Below, piece by piece: positions 32,561 through 43,137 of a stretch of DNA of 64,000 nucleotides. The position numbers were made by a program, and so were the translations under genes. The notes under the pieces are model-generated. The model made no database searches, had not been told where the DNA came from, and worked only from the letters and a program-made list of their open reading frames with translations. The DNA comes from Prorocentrum cordatum (Eukaryota > Sar > Dinophyceae > Prorocentrales > Prorocentraceae), in assembly GCA_963575745.1 (NCBI GenBank), contig CAUYUJ010018715.1, positions 452,501-516,500 of the forward strand, read 5' to 3'. Each line of letters begins with the position of its first letter. The first letter of the stretch is position 1.

Positions 32561-34284
32561 CCAGGGAGGCGGAGGGGCTGGGGGCGCGCCGAAGGGGGGG
32601 GGGCAGCGATCTGGAGGGGGGGGGGCCGGCTCGGAGGGGGGTGGAAAATGCGCCGGAGCGACGCTGGCACAGCAGGGAGATGGGCTCGGGGAGGGGGAGG
32701 GGAGCTCGGGGGGGGACCGCCGGCCACTGTGACATAGCGACGCGGACCTGGAGGAGACCCAGAGGGCGAGCCGAGACGAGGCCCGCGCGGCACGTCGGTC
32801 TGGCTGGACTCGCCCTACGAGGGCGGCGCGGGGGGTGGGAAACCTCAGAAGACGCGTTGTGAGCAGGAGCCAGAAACCGAACCGTTGGGATTGAAATTGG
32901 AGCCGACGAGGTGACGTTGCCTTGCTTTTGTCGTCGTCCGAATCAAAAGGTCGGCCACACTTGCTCTGGATTTGTTTACCGCCAGTCGGAGAGGCGATCC
33001 CCAAAAGATCCGGAAAGAAATAGGCGCAGGGGTCGGAAGGCAGGAGACCGCGGGGGGAAGGAGCCAGAGTCGGAGAGACGAGATCGCAAACGCCTAGAGA
33101 CAAAAGGCGCAGGAGTCGGAAGACAAGAGAAACGGAGCCGGGGGGTAGGGGCTGGAGTCGACAGTGACAGAGGGAGATTCATCCTCATCACTTACATCCT
33201 GAACCCATGGCTGAATCCAACTCCGCCTTCTAAAAGCTATCCGCCATCAATGTATAGCCGCTTGTGATGGTGGGTGGATCGTCTGGATGATATTAACGTT
33301 CGCCTGAAAAAACTGCCCCAACTGGACCAGAAACAAAAAACACTGACACCTAGATTGTCGCTTCGCCCCTTGCGATTGACCCCCAACGAGCTCAAGAATG
33401 TGGCGACACTTGCAGCACCCAGGGATGGTGACGGAGAGGAAGCGACGGGGAAGGGAAAGAAGGGATGCAGCGGAGGCAACGAGGAAGAGAGGAGAAGAGG
33501 AGGAGGAGGCGGGGGGCAAGGAGGAGCGGAGAAGGAAAAGAAAAGGCGGGAAGGAAAAACAACAACGCTCAAAAACTAGTGTTCCTGAACCGGCGGAGAA
33601 TTGGAGAACACCCGGATTAATTTGCTCAGTGACCGTGGCCTCCGTCCCTCGACACCCTCGCGCGAACCAACTGCTCATCCTGAGCTGGTATTTGACGGTC
33701 CCGGAGCCAAGAAAGGGCTCCTCGCCCCTTTCCATCTCGGGGCGGAGAGCACGGGGGGGCCAACAAAGGGGGAGGGGTTAGCCAACCAGCCTCACGCAGC
33801 TGGTTTTTCGAGGGCCTGTCGGCGCCAAAGTATGGAGGAAGGCGCCGAAGCGCCCAGCGGCGGGGTCGTAGACGGCTGCCTAGAGCAGATTGCGCGTGCC
33901 CCGCCCCCTTGCGAAGCGTCTTGGGGTCGCCTTGGGGCCGTCTGCGGGGTGGTGGGGGTCGTCATGGGGTCATCTTGGGGTCGGTCTTGAAATGGACTTT
34001 GGGGGTCATCATCTTGGGGCGAGGGGCTCTAGGGGGAAGCAGGGATACTCCTCGGTCCTCTGCCGGGGTGCGTTCTGACAGAACCTTGAGAAGAAACCAG
34101 CCACGGCAACGAGGGATCCAGGACGAGCGGATCGGCAGGGCGAGGCCGAGGTCGAGATCCTCCGATCTGAGATGAGCAAAGGCCAGTCTCGTCCGACATC
34201 CGTCCTGGACCGACACAACCGCACCCGTGGCCTGGGTCGCCTCGGGCGCGGAACCCATAGCGCCGTCTGCGCCTGCCCCAAGCA
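32561..34284. other. No gene established; one protein-like segment at 33274-33405
   Basis: GC-rich then purine-rich DNA. On the plus strand 33274-33405 reads about 44 residues of ordinary composition (MDRLDDINVRLKKLPQLDQK at its start) before entering a GGA-rich low-complexity tract. No family or splice edges are evident, and the minus strand is also open. A tract of GTCGGAAGGCAGGAGA-like repeats is at 33030-33140. Confidence 0.3.
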
Positions 34285-34570
34285 AGCAGGGGCGGGAACG
34301 TCTTCGTCGTCGTCGCCGTCGTCGCCGTGGCCGTGGCCGTGGCCGTCGCCGTCGCTGTCGCCGTCGCCGTCGCCGTCGCATTCAGCGTCGCCGTCGCCGC
34401 CGCGGCCGCCGCCTTCGCCGTCGTCGTCGTCGTCGTCGTCGTCGACGATGTCGTCGAGGTTGTCGTCGTCGGCGTCGGCGTCGTCGTTGTCGTCGAGGTG
34501 GTCGGGTCGTCGTCGTAGTCGTAGTCGTAGCCGTCGGCGCCGGCGCCGGCGTCGTCGAGGTCGCCGAGGT
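34285..34570 (+). repeat. CGT/CGC triplet tract
   Basis: GTCGTCGTCGCCGTCG with hexamer variation (GCCGTG, GTCGAG). Translations are poly-Ser/Arg/Val and not credible. Confidence 0.92.
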
Positions 34571-34922
34571 CGCCGACGTCGTCGAAGGCCAGGACGTTTG
34601 TCAGCTTTTGGCACCTGCTGTCTTTGGGCCTCTGGAGGCCTCCGCGGAGACCTCCCGCACGGAGACAACCCGAAAACCTCCAGAGGCCCGGCCCCTCAGC
34701 GGATGGATATGCTCCGTCCTTGCGCCCGCCTCCCCCCTCTCCAGGGCTGAACCTCGACGGTGTTGTTCGTTTCCGTTTTGTTTTCGTTTTCCAGCGTTTT
34801 GCCTTCAATCCGCCTTTACGGCAGAACGACGTCGAAACGACAACGGCCCACGAAATCGCCAAAACACCGTTCAGGTCGAGCCCCTCTCCCTCTCGGCCTC
34901 CATGGGGCGGGTGCCCTCCTCT
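34571..34922. other. No gene seen
   Basis: Unique-looking GC-rich DNA between the triplet tract and a family B element. CCTCCAGAGGCC-like words appear at 34633 and 34676. Confidence 0.35.
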
Positions 34923-35150
34923 GGAGGCCTCCTAGAGATGGGGTCCGAGTGGGTGGGGTCGGAGAGGATCTCGCCGCATCGCCGATACCTCGGCGATGCA
35001 CTGGCGACGTCGGCGATGCATCGGCGACGTCGGCGTGGCGCAAAGTCGGCCCCCACATCGAGCCGCGTCGGCGATGCATCGCTGATGTATCGGCGATGCG
35101 GCGCGATCCTCCGACCCCAGCTGCTCAGACCCCGTCTGGGAGGCCTAGAG
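34923..35150. mobile_element. Family B foldback element, copy 1
   Basis: Left (GAGGCCTCCTAGAGATGGGG) and right (CCCCGTCTGGGAGGCCTAG) ends face each other. The core is made of GCATCGGCGATGCATCGGCG and CGACGTCGGCGATG repeats, themselves partly palindromic. Homologous to 43138-43566 and the half copy at 53935. Confidence 0.82.
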
Positions 35151-36194
35151 CTTCGGGACGTGGAGAGCCCGCGGGAGCAAACCCCCAGGCGGAGGGCCTG
35201 CCCCAGAAAGGGTCGGCCAGGCGAGGAAGGGAGGTCGGTAAGGGCGCGCCTCCTGGCGCCGGGGGCGCCAGCGCCGAGGAAGGCGCCCGGAGACGGGGCC
35301 GAAACTGGTTGCAGGCAGCCAATCTCGTAACCCTCCCTGGCCCCACAACCACCCTTTTCGTCCGACTCGGGTGGAGCCCGAGCCGGAGATATAGTCCTTC
35401 CACTTGCTTCCAAATGGAATCGTATGCGGCGACATCCGAACTCTACCACCAACAACCATCGATTCTCATGAATCGATGGGAGGCGGGGATAGGGTTAGGA
35501 TTCCGCCACGTGTTCGGCCAATTCCGAACCTTACCACTGCAGTCCGTCGAATTGCCTGCATAGTTGATCGGCGAGAGTCGGGTTCGGACTTCGCTGGCGA
35601 CCCCGCGTAAGGGTAACGCGTGTGCGGAGTGGGGCACGTCGTGGCGGGGGTGCGCGGCGATCTTCACATCATGCGCGCGAAGATCAGAATCTTGGGGCGG
35701 GGTCCAAGCCCCCCCCGCTACGCGCGATCGTTACCGCCACCCTGGGGCGGGGCGGGCCTGACCCGTGTAACGACCGTTATTAGAGGATACCAGCAAGCAA
35801 GCTCCTTGCCCTGCAAAGATAAGGAGCCCACAAACGACGTACGCGCCCAACAACGTACATGAACACGGCCCTCCAGTCCGCGAGACCAGCCGCGCGATAC
35901 GAACGTTCGCGCAATGCGTACTCTCGAAACGCGCGTGGACGCATGTGTGTGTACGTCCTTCTGCTCCTGAAAAGGGGGGTGTCGAGAGCCGGGCCCGCGG
36001 GTGGAGAACGGATCACTCCGCCCGAGTTCGCATCTGCTACACCACGGACATTTATCTCCGTAGCATCCCGCAAATGCGGATAAGAGTGAGGGGGCGGTGG
36101 GGACGTCGGCATTTTGCGAGACTTTGGAGAAGCCCGCCGCAGGCGCCAAAGTTTCACAAATTATACAACGAGCCCGCCGCAGGCACCGATTTGT
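35151..36194. other. No gene seen
   Basis: Mixed sequence with several open frames of unconvincing composition. The word GAGCCCGCCGCAGGC occurs twice near 36130-36185. No named feature. Confidence 0.4.
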
Positions 36195-36330
36195 TCGGTA
36201 AGCCAGTGTGGGTAGGTCGCGGGTGGGTCGCAAATGGGTCGCGGGTGGGTCGCGGGGTGGGTGGCGGGTGGGTCGCGGGTGGGTCGCGAGTTGGTCGCGG
36301 ATGGTCGCGGGGGTTGAGGGCAGAAAATGC
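36195..36330 (+). repeat. GGGTGGGTCGC 11-bp minisatellite, block 1
   Basis: GGGTCGCGGGTGGGTCGC units with AAAT and GAGT variants. The same unit is arrayed again at 36485-36670. Confidence 0.9.
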
Positions 36331-36484
36331 ACGCCATAATAATCACCCCGACAAGCGAAGCCGTTTAGTAAACGCACGCAAGGAATGAATCGATCAGTGA
36401 TCAAGGCAGGGCTGTTTAGTCAACACCCAAGGCCGTGAAGTAAACGTCAATTGTCGGGTCCGGGTGGATTTCCCTCCCTTGAGG

Positions 36485-36669
36485 GTGTGTCGCGGGGTGG
36501 GTCGCAGGTGGGTCGCGGGGTGGTTCGCGGGTGGGTCGCGGTTGGTTCGCGGGTTGGGTCGCGGGTGGGTCGCGGGTTGGGTCGCGGGTGGGTCGCGAGT
36601 TGGGTCGCGGGTTTGTCGCGGGTTTGGTCGCAGGGTGGTTCGCGGGGTGGGTCGCGGGTGGGTCACGGG

Positions 36670-36670
<1 letters not shown>
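36485..36670 (+). repeat. GGGTGGGTCGC 11-bp minisatellite, block 2
   Basis: About 16 units of the same 11-mer, running directly into an ACGACA/CAA tract. The two blocks are separated by about 150 bp of unique sequence. Confidence 0.92.
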
Positions 36671-36935
<265 letters not shown>

Positions 36936-37504
36936 GCAAAATTCTCACAACGCATCCTTTATCCAGCAACGCACCCAGGGACAATGAATGACCGTTCGGC
37001 CCCCCCACTCTGATATACATACACATACACATATTATATACACACAGACACCCTCCGACGAACTTTGCACGTACCTTCGGGGAGGGCGGCGGTGTAGAAA
37101 GTCGCTGGCTCCCAGTGGTGATTTCTACAGCGCCACCCTCCCCCCGAGGCCCAGGAACAGTATCCATTGGAGCGGGTCCGTGTCTGTGTGCTTGTGGCGG
37201 CTCTGCCCCCACGCCCAGCTCCCGGAAGGCGAAGGCGGCACCACGGGCGGCGCAGATCCGAGGCTGACCGTGGCCACCCGAAGGGCCCCTGGAGGGCATC
37301 TGGGGCCCGTGCCGGTGCCGCGGGGTGCAGGCACGCCTGTGGCTCGGTGGAAAAGAAGGTGACCTCAGGAGGTCATCAATTTTGACCCCCCCCCCTTTTT
37401 CACTCGGCGGTAGACAGGACGACCGGTCCGAAAACCTCTCCCTCCTCCTCCCCCATCTCTCCCTCCTCCTTTTCCTTCTCCGCCTTCTACTCTTCCTCCT
37501 TCTC
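36936..37504. other. No gene seen
   Basis: Unique-looking sequence with an ATACACATACACATA run at 37016-37034 and a CTCCTTCTCC pyrimidine run at 37436-37510 that leads into the family E copy. Confidence 0.4.
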
Positions 37505-37625
37505 CGCCGTGTTGCGCGGCAGGTGCCAGGGAACACGAATAATCAGTTACCCCCTATTGGTGGGACCCCCTTCAATAAGGCCACCGACAAGATATTCAAT
37601 TACCCCCTGCGTATAAGGAAGGATT
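37505..37625 (-). repeat. Family E dispersed repeat, copy 2 (inverted)
   Basis: CAGTTACCCCCTATTGGTGG and AATTACCCCCTGCG are the reverse complements of the paired blocks at 55035-55130. The CCGTGTTGCGCGGCAGGT beside it is the reverse of ACCCGCCGCGCAACA in copy 3. Confidence 0.75.
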
Positions 37626-37831
37626 GGATCTAAAGACTGCTCGCGGTGACCGATGCCGCTCACCCTTCCCTCGTGGCCACGGCAGCATTCGCCTCGAGAT
37701 CTCCTGGGACAGAACGCAGCCCCCAGGAGAGGTCTGGGGAATGGCAGTATTATCGAAACCGTTCTGTCCCCCCCAGGGGCACGTGTTGGTCCCCCGCGGA
37801 TTCTGCGCACACAGAAAGGATGCAATGGAGG

Positions 37832-37960
37832 CCAGTCCACAAGAAACCTCCCACAGGAAACCCAACCCTGAGGCCCCAGGACGTCCGTTGATTTTTGGTG
37901 TGGGGACGCCATGACTTCAACAGCAAAACCACCCAAACCCACGAAACCCAGGGCACCATG
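37832..37960 (+). repeat. Family I dispersed repeat, copy 1
   Basis: CCACAAGAAACCTCCCACA, AACCCAACCCTGAG, TTGGTGTGGG and AGCAAAACCA to CCCAGGGCAC match 53805-53930 in order and spacing. Confidence 0.85.
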
Positions 37961-38603
37961 GAGGCAAGCAGGGTGTTTCTTGGCATGTGTCTGCGCTGCA
38001 GGGGGTGGGGGGACGCGGAGGGCCTAGGGATGTAATGTGTTGCCGGGTCTTCTGCAACCTCTGGGAGGCCCTGGGAGGCTTGGGGTCTCCAGGGCGCCCC
38101 CCCACCCCTGGCAAGACAGAGGAGACAGATAATGAAACGTAATGAGCCCGAGGGAGGAGGAGGAGGAGGAGGAGAAAGAAAGAAAGGATAATGAGGAGGA
38201 GACGAAAGGAGCAGGAAGGAGGAGAAGAGGGAAGAAGGTGCAGGGCAATCTACACTCGAATGCCCCTTTCGCCTGGGATCTGCACTCACCTACTGCCGTT
38301 CAACATGAGCAGGCATACCCCGACGCCTGTGCCAACACACAAACCACCAGAAGGGCGAGGCGACGAACAAGGCCCGACTGACGAGGGCGACAGTTACGGC
38401 AATCGACAAAATTCGGTGACCGCCGCGTACATCTCCGACGATAAGCGTACCACAACGACCCCAGCGGCAGTAGCAGCAACACAAACAGAGGCACACCTCA
38501 CACGAACAGACCACCACCACCATCAAACTAAACAAACAACAACCGGCTAGAGCAACTACGACATCGTCTACACGGAAACTGACCATCGCTTGCCCCAAGC
38601 TGC
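37961..38603. other. No gene seen; small GGA tract at 38150-38230
   Basis: Unique-looking except for the purine tract and an ACCACCACCACC run near 38510. Confidence 0.4.
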
Positions 38604-38921
38604 ATGAAGCGGACCAGAACAATGCCCAAATGGTATACCTTGGTGTTGGGCAGACGCACTGCTGATGCACCATTCATCCTCCTCATCGTGCTTTGCATGG
38701 TCCCAGGGCTTGCAAAACCGGCCGCCCCCACTGTTCCGAACCGCCGCGTCTGGGGCGCGCTGACGCCAACCAGGGGCCACAAGCCCAAGGCTGGCCGCAG
38801 AGTAGCTTCCGAACCCAAGTCGGTCAACGGACGCACGGGAGGGGGGGTCCGCTCCACAAGGCTCCCGCACCCGGGTCAACCAGAGGGGACTGCCCCTCAC
38901 CTTCCAGAGTGTAAAAAATAA
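38604..38921 (+). CDS. Small ORF with one hydrophobic segment, doubtful
   Basis: A 105-codon plus-strand frame whose residues about 20-36 (DAPFILLIVLCMVPGLA) form one apolar run after a basic N terminus, so it could mimic a signal peptide or membrane anchor. The C-terminal third is Pro/Arg/Gly-rich and its last codons abut a family D copy. The minus strand is open over the same stretch. No homology, promoter or splice evidence. Most likely chance. Confidence 0.1.
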   Translation: MKRTRTMPKWYTLVLGRRTADAPFILLIVLCMVPGLAKPAAPTVPNRRVWGALTPTRGHKPKAGRRVASEPKSVNGRTGGGVRSTRLPHPGQPEGTAPHLPECKK

Positions 38922-38934
38922 CACTCCAGAGCTG

Positions 38935-39030
38935 TAGCCCCGTCTAGACTGCGTAAGCCCTCGACTGGAATCTGGTATCAAGATCCTGGTGCTATTCTTT
39001 TAAAGCCCTCCTGGAAGGTCAGGGTGGCTG
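38935..39030 (+). repeat. Family D element, copy 3 (right half)
   Basis: GACTGCGTAAGCCCTCGACT, then GGTATCAAGATCCTGGTGCT and CCCTCCTGGAAGGTCAGGG. These match the right arm and downstream flank of the 8241 hairpin. The left arm is missing, so it cannot fold. Confidence 0.78.
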
Positions 39031-39164
39031 TGCCACATGAGCGCTGACCCCCGTTTGCGTGCGCCCCGATGGTCCATCTAGAATGTGAGAAACAACATTA
39101 AAAACAACTGTCGTAAACCCGCGCGAGAATTGCCTGGGTCGCCGCTGGCCCTCGCCAATCTGGA

Positions 39165-39245
39165 TGCTGGAGGCGCCGCCAAGGAGGTCCAGCGCCGACT
39201 CGGGAAATCCGCACGGATCACAAAACAAAAACTATGTTTATGCTG
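39165..39245. mobile_element. Family A foldback element, half copy
   Basis: GGCGCCGCCAAGGAGGTCCA, GGGAAATCCGCACGGATC and ACTATGTTTATG reproduce the right half of the element. The left half is absent. Confidence 0.6.
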
Positions 39246-39444
39246 TTTTCTGATTTTCGACCGCACCGTCATCGTGCTCACCCCAAGCCCGGGATAATAA
39301 ATCATACCCCCCCTTCACCCCTGAGAGTTGTTTTTCTCCAGTCAAGACAGGGTTGGTCGGGGGAGAGGGGCGTCGAGGCCGAACTTCATTATGGCGAGGG
39401 GAAGTTCCGAATTGAAGTTGGTATCTTCTTGTGTGGAGTAGCAA

Positions 39445-39625
39445 TAGCATCACGAACTCGTGGCAGGGATGTATGGGGTTCCATTCAGCTGTTCCGAAGT
39501 CGCGAACTTGTGGCAGGGCCAGATGCGATTCTCACCACTGCAGCTTCCCGAAGTCAAGAACGCGTGGCAGGGCCATGGATTCTCACGATTTTCATCTCCT
39601 CCGAGTCACGAAAATGTAGCAGGGC
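39445..39625 (+). repeat. Short tandem array, about 57-60 bp period
   Basis: GAACTTGTGGCAGGG-like cores occur at about 39455, 39506, 39560 and 39611, with intervening GATTCTCACNA-type sequence. Four diverged units. Confidence 0.78.
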
Positions 39626-39829
39626 TATACGAGACTCACCATCCCATGCACGACTTGCCGGGACGTATCGTTCATTATCCCCCCCGGGACTCCGAGCTTA
39701 CTTTGGCGATGATTGTTCGAGAGGCGTTCCCATGCCGCGGGCGGCCCTGTAGGCATGATCCCCCGGGGTGTTGTTCTCAGGGGCATCGGGTTGGCAGGAG
39801 GAAAGCTGGACTCCATTAAGGGCTCCCAA

Positions 39830-39960
39830 CTTCGCGCTTCGCGCTGCGCGAAGCGCGAAGTGCGAATAACTTCGCGCTCTCGCGCCGCCTCCCAGGGGAG
39901 AAGAGGAGGATGAGGAGGAATCGGAGCCGAACCGCGAAGCGCGAATAACTTCGCGCCCTC
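39830..39960. repeat. TTCGCGC palindrome cluster
   Basis: TTCGCGCTTCGCGCTGCGCG faces CGCGAAGCGCGAAGTGCG, and AATAACTTCGCGCTCTCG is repeated as AATAACTTCGCGCCCTCG 82 bp on. Foldback potential, with no gene. Confidence 0.7.
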
Positions 39961-40394
39961 GAGGGCGACCTTGCTCCATGGACTGGCGGGGCCTCCTGAG
40001 CCACGGCGAGCCTCCGCCACAAAAAGGCTCCCCGACCTACACCCAGCCACCGCCACGAAGTGCCTCCGCCACGACGAGCCTCCGCCACGAAGAGCCTCCT
40101 CCTCGTCCATCCTCCCTCCTGCCTCATCCTCCCTCCCTCCCCCTCCTCCCTTCCCTCCCCCCCGCGTGCCGAGCCCGTCCCGCGCGCTCGCCCGCGGTCC
40201 ACGGGCGCGCGCCGACTGCACCGCCCTTCGCCGGCGGGCAGCCCATGCGACCTACACCCAAAGAGCACGGTCCGAGAAAGAAACAAGACATCCCCTCCTG
40301 ATCCCAAGCTGGCTCTGCTCACCAAGATCCGCCATGACCCTGGTCAACGCTGGCCGGTCTCGTCTCGGGGACGCGCTCGCCTGGGGCAGCGCCA

Positions 40395-40545
40395 GCCTCG
40401 AGCGTCGTTGAGCCGACCCCTATCGCAATGGGCGTGGCCTGGGCCCCACTGGCCAATCCACTGAGTTAAATGGGGATACGGTTTCTTCGGGTTTCGAGGG
40501 GTCTACCCCAACCAGGGTGCTGAGATGGTGGGGGTCGGTTAAACG
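40395..40545 (+). repeat. Dispersed repeat shared with 205-330
   Basis: CGTTGAGCCGACCCCTATCG, ATGGGCGTGGCCTGGGCCCC and GGTGCTGAGATGGTGGGGGT, in the same order as near the window start. Confidence 0.72.
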
Positions 40546-40577
40546 ATGCTGAAACCTGGGCCGGCCAAGGCCATGTC

Positions 40578-40754
40578 TCGGCGGCGAGCGAAGGGGGGGC
40601 GAGAAGGAGAAGGCCTTCTCAGAAGGCGCGGAAGTCCCCAGACTTCCGAGAGGTTTTCGAAGCCTTCCCCGAAGACGAACAGAAACTTCTCAGAAGGCGC
40701 GACAGGTTCTGAGAAGGTCTTGTCCTTCTCGTTTCCCCCCTCGCTCGCCGCCGA
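40578..40754. mobile_element. Family C small TIR element, copy 2, with target duplication
   Basis: The best-preserved copy. It has perfect 13-bp terminal inverted repeats (TCGGCGGCGAGCG at 40578-40590 and CGCTCGCCGCCGA at 40742-40754) and is flanked on both sides by ATGTC (40573-40577 and 40755-40759). The 177-bp body has several CTTCTCAGAAGGC palindromes and no coding capacity. This is the signature of a non-autonomous cut-and-paste DNA transposon with a 5-bp target duplication. Confidence 0.88.
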
Positions 40755-40917
40755 ATGTCGCAAGCCCCCGCCTGTCGCGTAGTGGTTGCCAAGCCCGAGT
40801 CGGCGGAGGGAGGGGAAGGCAGATGGGTTCCACGAGGCTCCCAACCCCAGGTTCGCCAGGAGGGCTCCGAAGGCATTGGCTAACACCCGTTGCCTGCGCC
40901 CCGACATCCGATCGCCT

Positions 40918-41090
40918 CCTTTCAAGGGGCCCAGGGACACACAAACAAATCGACACAAATCCCAGGATTCCCACTATTTTTCCTATATGTTCTACGTTTT
41001 CGTCTTCCCCGCCCACTTCCCATATGTTCCCATCTTTTCCAAGGAGTCGCCGACTGATTGTGTCTGTGTGTTTCCCCCTTCCCAATCCTT
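40918..41090. mobile_element. Family G dispersed element, copy 3
   Basis: GGGACACACAAACAAATCGA at the left, CCCACTTCCCATATGTTCCC inside, TTGTGTCTGTGTGTTTCCCC at the right. Collinear with the copies at 11155 and 11520. Confidence 0.8.
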
Positions 41091-42154
41091 CCTCCCTCCC
41101 AGCGGGCTGCCATCAGCGGGTCCATCAGGGATCGTCACCTCGCCGGCCGTCAAAGGGGCAGGACGCTGCCCTCCGCACCCTCCTCGGCTCGGCTGGTCCC
41201 CCCCAGGACGTCAGCAAGACTTGCGCTGCGGTGCAGGCCAAGCCCTGCGTCCGAAGCTCCACCGTACCGAAGACGACACGGCACGGGAACAGGCTGACGA
41301 TTTCGGCCTCTGGGGCCCCTCGTCGGGCCCGCCAAAGAACAACCGGAGGACATCGAGCAGGGGGCGTGGCTGGGATGTGCGGGCCCCCCCTGCCGAAAAC
41401 AACACCTTTATCATCGGACATCTGGGCGTGGGCCCCCTTACAATATTGACGTAACAACCGATGTTCGATCCTGATGTCTGCCGCGGTGGCTGCACTTTGA
41501 AAGACCACATGGTACCCAAGAACCTCCCTGGATCACGAGTGCGCGCCAACTGCCTTTTGACACTTCGGTGCGAGCGTGCGTATACAAGCATACATACATC
41601 CATACATGAATGCTGGGTGCAGACGCGCATATTTATCTCTATATGTCGTACAGGTCCAGCATCTCGTGGAAGCGAAGAAATTACATGTAAAGCTGCCGTG
41701 GAATACACAGCATGTGGGCTAATATGTTGTTTAAGGGACACTGCCAGACACGACTCGACATGCATGCTAATCGATGCGATCAGATGCGGCGTCCATCGAC
41801 GGACCAAACACCGTGTCACACACATGCATACATTCGGATACGGCAATGCGTCTCCGATGAGATGCCCACGCGTGTCCATGACCAGGGCCAGGGCACATCC
41901 CGAGCATGACGACCATGACGACAAGGATGAGGAGGCGAAGGGGCGATGAAGAATTAAGAAGAGCTGGCATGCGAGGATCAGGGCAGGCGAGGATGACGAA
42001 CGCGTTCTCGCTTTTCTCCCCCCGTTCTCGCTCGCCCCTCATTCCCGTCCTCGAAGCTCGACGCCCTCCCGATGTCCACCCCCATGCCGAACAACAGCAA
42101 TGGCAGAATTACACCAGAAACGAACCCCAATCAATGTATGGTTTTTAAATTCGT
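41091..42154. other. No gene seen
   Basis: Mixed sequence with a TACATACATCCATACAT run at 41590-41610. Open frames lack recognisable domains. Confidence 0.4.
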
Positions 42155-42380
42155 GATATGGATCTTGAGATTGATCGTGAGGCCGATAGTGAGACCGATA
42201 GTGGGAGCGATAATCAGAACGATCGTAAGGTCGATCGCGAGACCGATCGTGAAGTCGATTCAATGAGATCGAAAGTGAAATCGCTCGTGCGATCTAAGGT
42301 GGGATCGATGGTGAGGTCAATAGAGAGGTGGGTAGTGAGATCGATGGTGAGACCGATCGATAAGGAGATCGACCAAGAAC
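42155..42380 (-). repeat. 12-bp minisatellite, inverse of 17080-17310
   Basis: GATCGTGAGACC/GATAGTGAGACC units. The reverse complement reads CTCACNATCGAT-like, the unit arrayed at 17 kb. Confidence 0.88.
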
Positions 42381-42384
42381 CCGG

Positions 42385-42559
42385 GAACCCAGAAACCCGG
42401 GAACCCTGCCGCCCACCGAAATCGGTCTGGACCCATCAACTGGGAACCCGGGACCCCAGGAACCAGGGAACCCGGCCGCCCACCGAAATCCGCCTGGAGA
42501 TCTCGCCAAATTTTTCAATCTCCGCTAGGACCCCGTCAGTGCAAGCACTGATTGAGAAA
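42385..42559 (-). repeat. GGGAACCC repeat with CACCGAAATCGG block, copy 1
   Basis: AACCCGGGAACCC words and two GCCCACCGAAATC blocks (near 42410 and 42478), followed by CGCCAAATTTTTCAA and CAGTGCAAGCACTG. The latter two recur at 42900-42945. Confidence 0.85.
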
Positions 42560-42722
42560 TACATGAACTTTCGGATGTCAGCGCGGAGTTCACGGATCTG
42601 CGCTGGAACCCCTCGGCGGCGCCTCCGGCGCCGCCCCTGGCGGGCTCCATGCTCCATGCAGGGAGGGGGGTCCAGCGACGATCCAAGAAATCCGCGCGGA
42701 CCTCCGAGAGTCTATGTTTATT
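42560..42722. mobile_element. Family A foldback element, copy 2
   Basis: Left ACATGAACTTTCGGATGTC and right CCTCCGAGAGTCTATGTTTA termini face each other. Inside, GGCGGCGCCTCCGGCGCCGC forms a central palindrome and GATCCAAGAAATCCGCGCGG is conserved. It lies between two copies of the CACCGAAATCGG block. Confidence 0.8.
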
Positions 42723-42769
42723 ACACCAGAGAAAAAACAAAACAGTGGATGGTTTTCGCTGAGGAGATC

Positions 42770-42965
42770 GACCGGGAACCAGGGAGCCTGGGAACCTAGA
42801 ACCCACCGAAATCGGTTCGGAACCAATAACCGGAAACCCGGGAACCTGGCACTGGGAACCCGGGAGCCCAGCCTGCTACCAAAATCGGCGGGAAACTTTC
42901 GCCAAATCTTTCAACTTGGACCCCTTCAGTGCAAGCACTGGTTGGGGAATGTCATTGTTTGTTCC
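42770..42965 (-). repeat. GGGAACCC repeat with CACCGAAATCGG block, copy 2
   Basis: GATCGACCGGGAACC, CCCACCGAAATCGGTTC and CGCCAAATCTTTCAA with CAGTGCAAGCACTG repeat the order of copy 1, on the far side of the family A insertion. Confidence 0.82.
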
Positions 42966-43137
42966 TCGACCTTTGCAGGTGAGCGACGCGACGTGAAGAA
43001 AAGGGACTTATCACGCGAGATGGCATGGCGACCCTGTGCGCGGTGGCTTCTTCTGCGGGCCGCCAGGGCGTCACGCCACAGACCGCAAACGAGGACGCCC
43101 AAGCGCGATCTCACGCGGGAAACCTGCGCGCGAATGT

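Noticed and set aside
32183-33103. 306-codon minus-strand frame
   Set aside because: Crosses a duplicated GC island and purine-rich DNA. Composition is Pro/Arg/Ser-biased with no motif or start context.
38604-38921. Small secreted protein gene
   Set aside because: The apolar run is short, the minus strand is equally open, and the 3' end merges with a dispersed repeat. Kept only as a very low-confidence entry.
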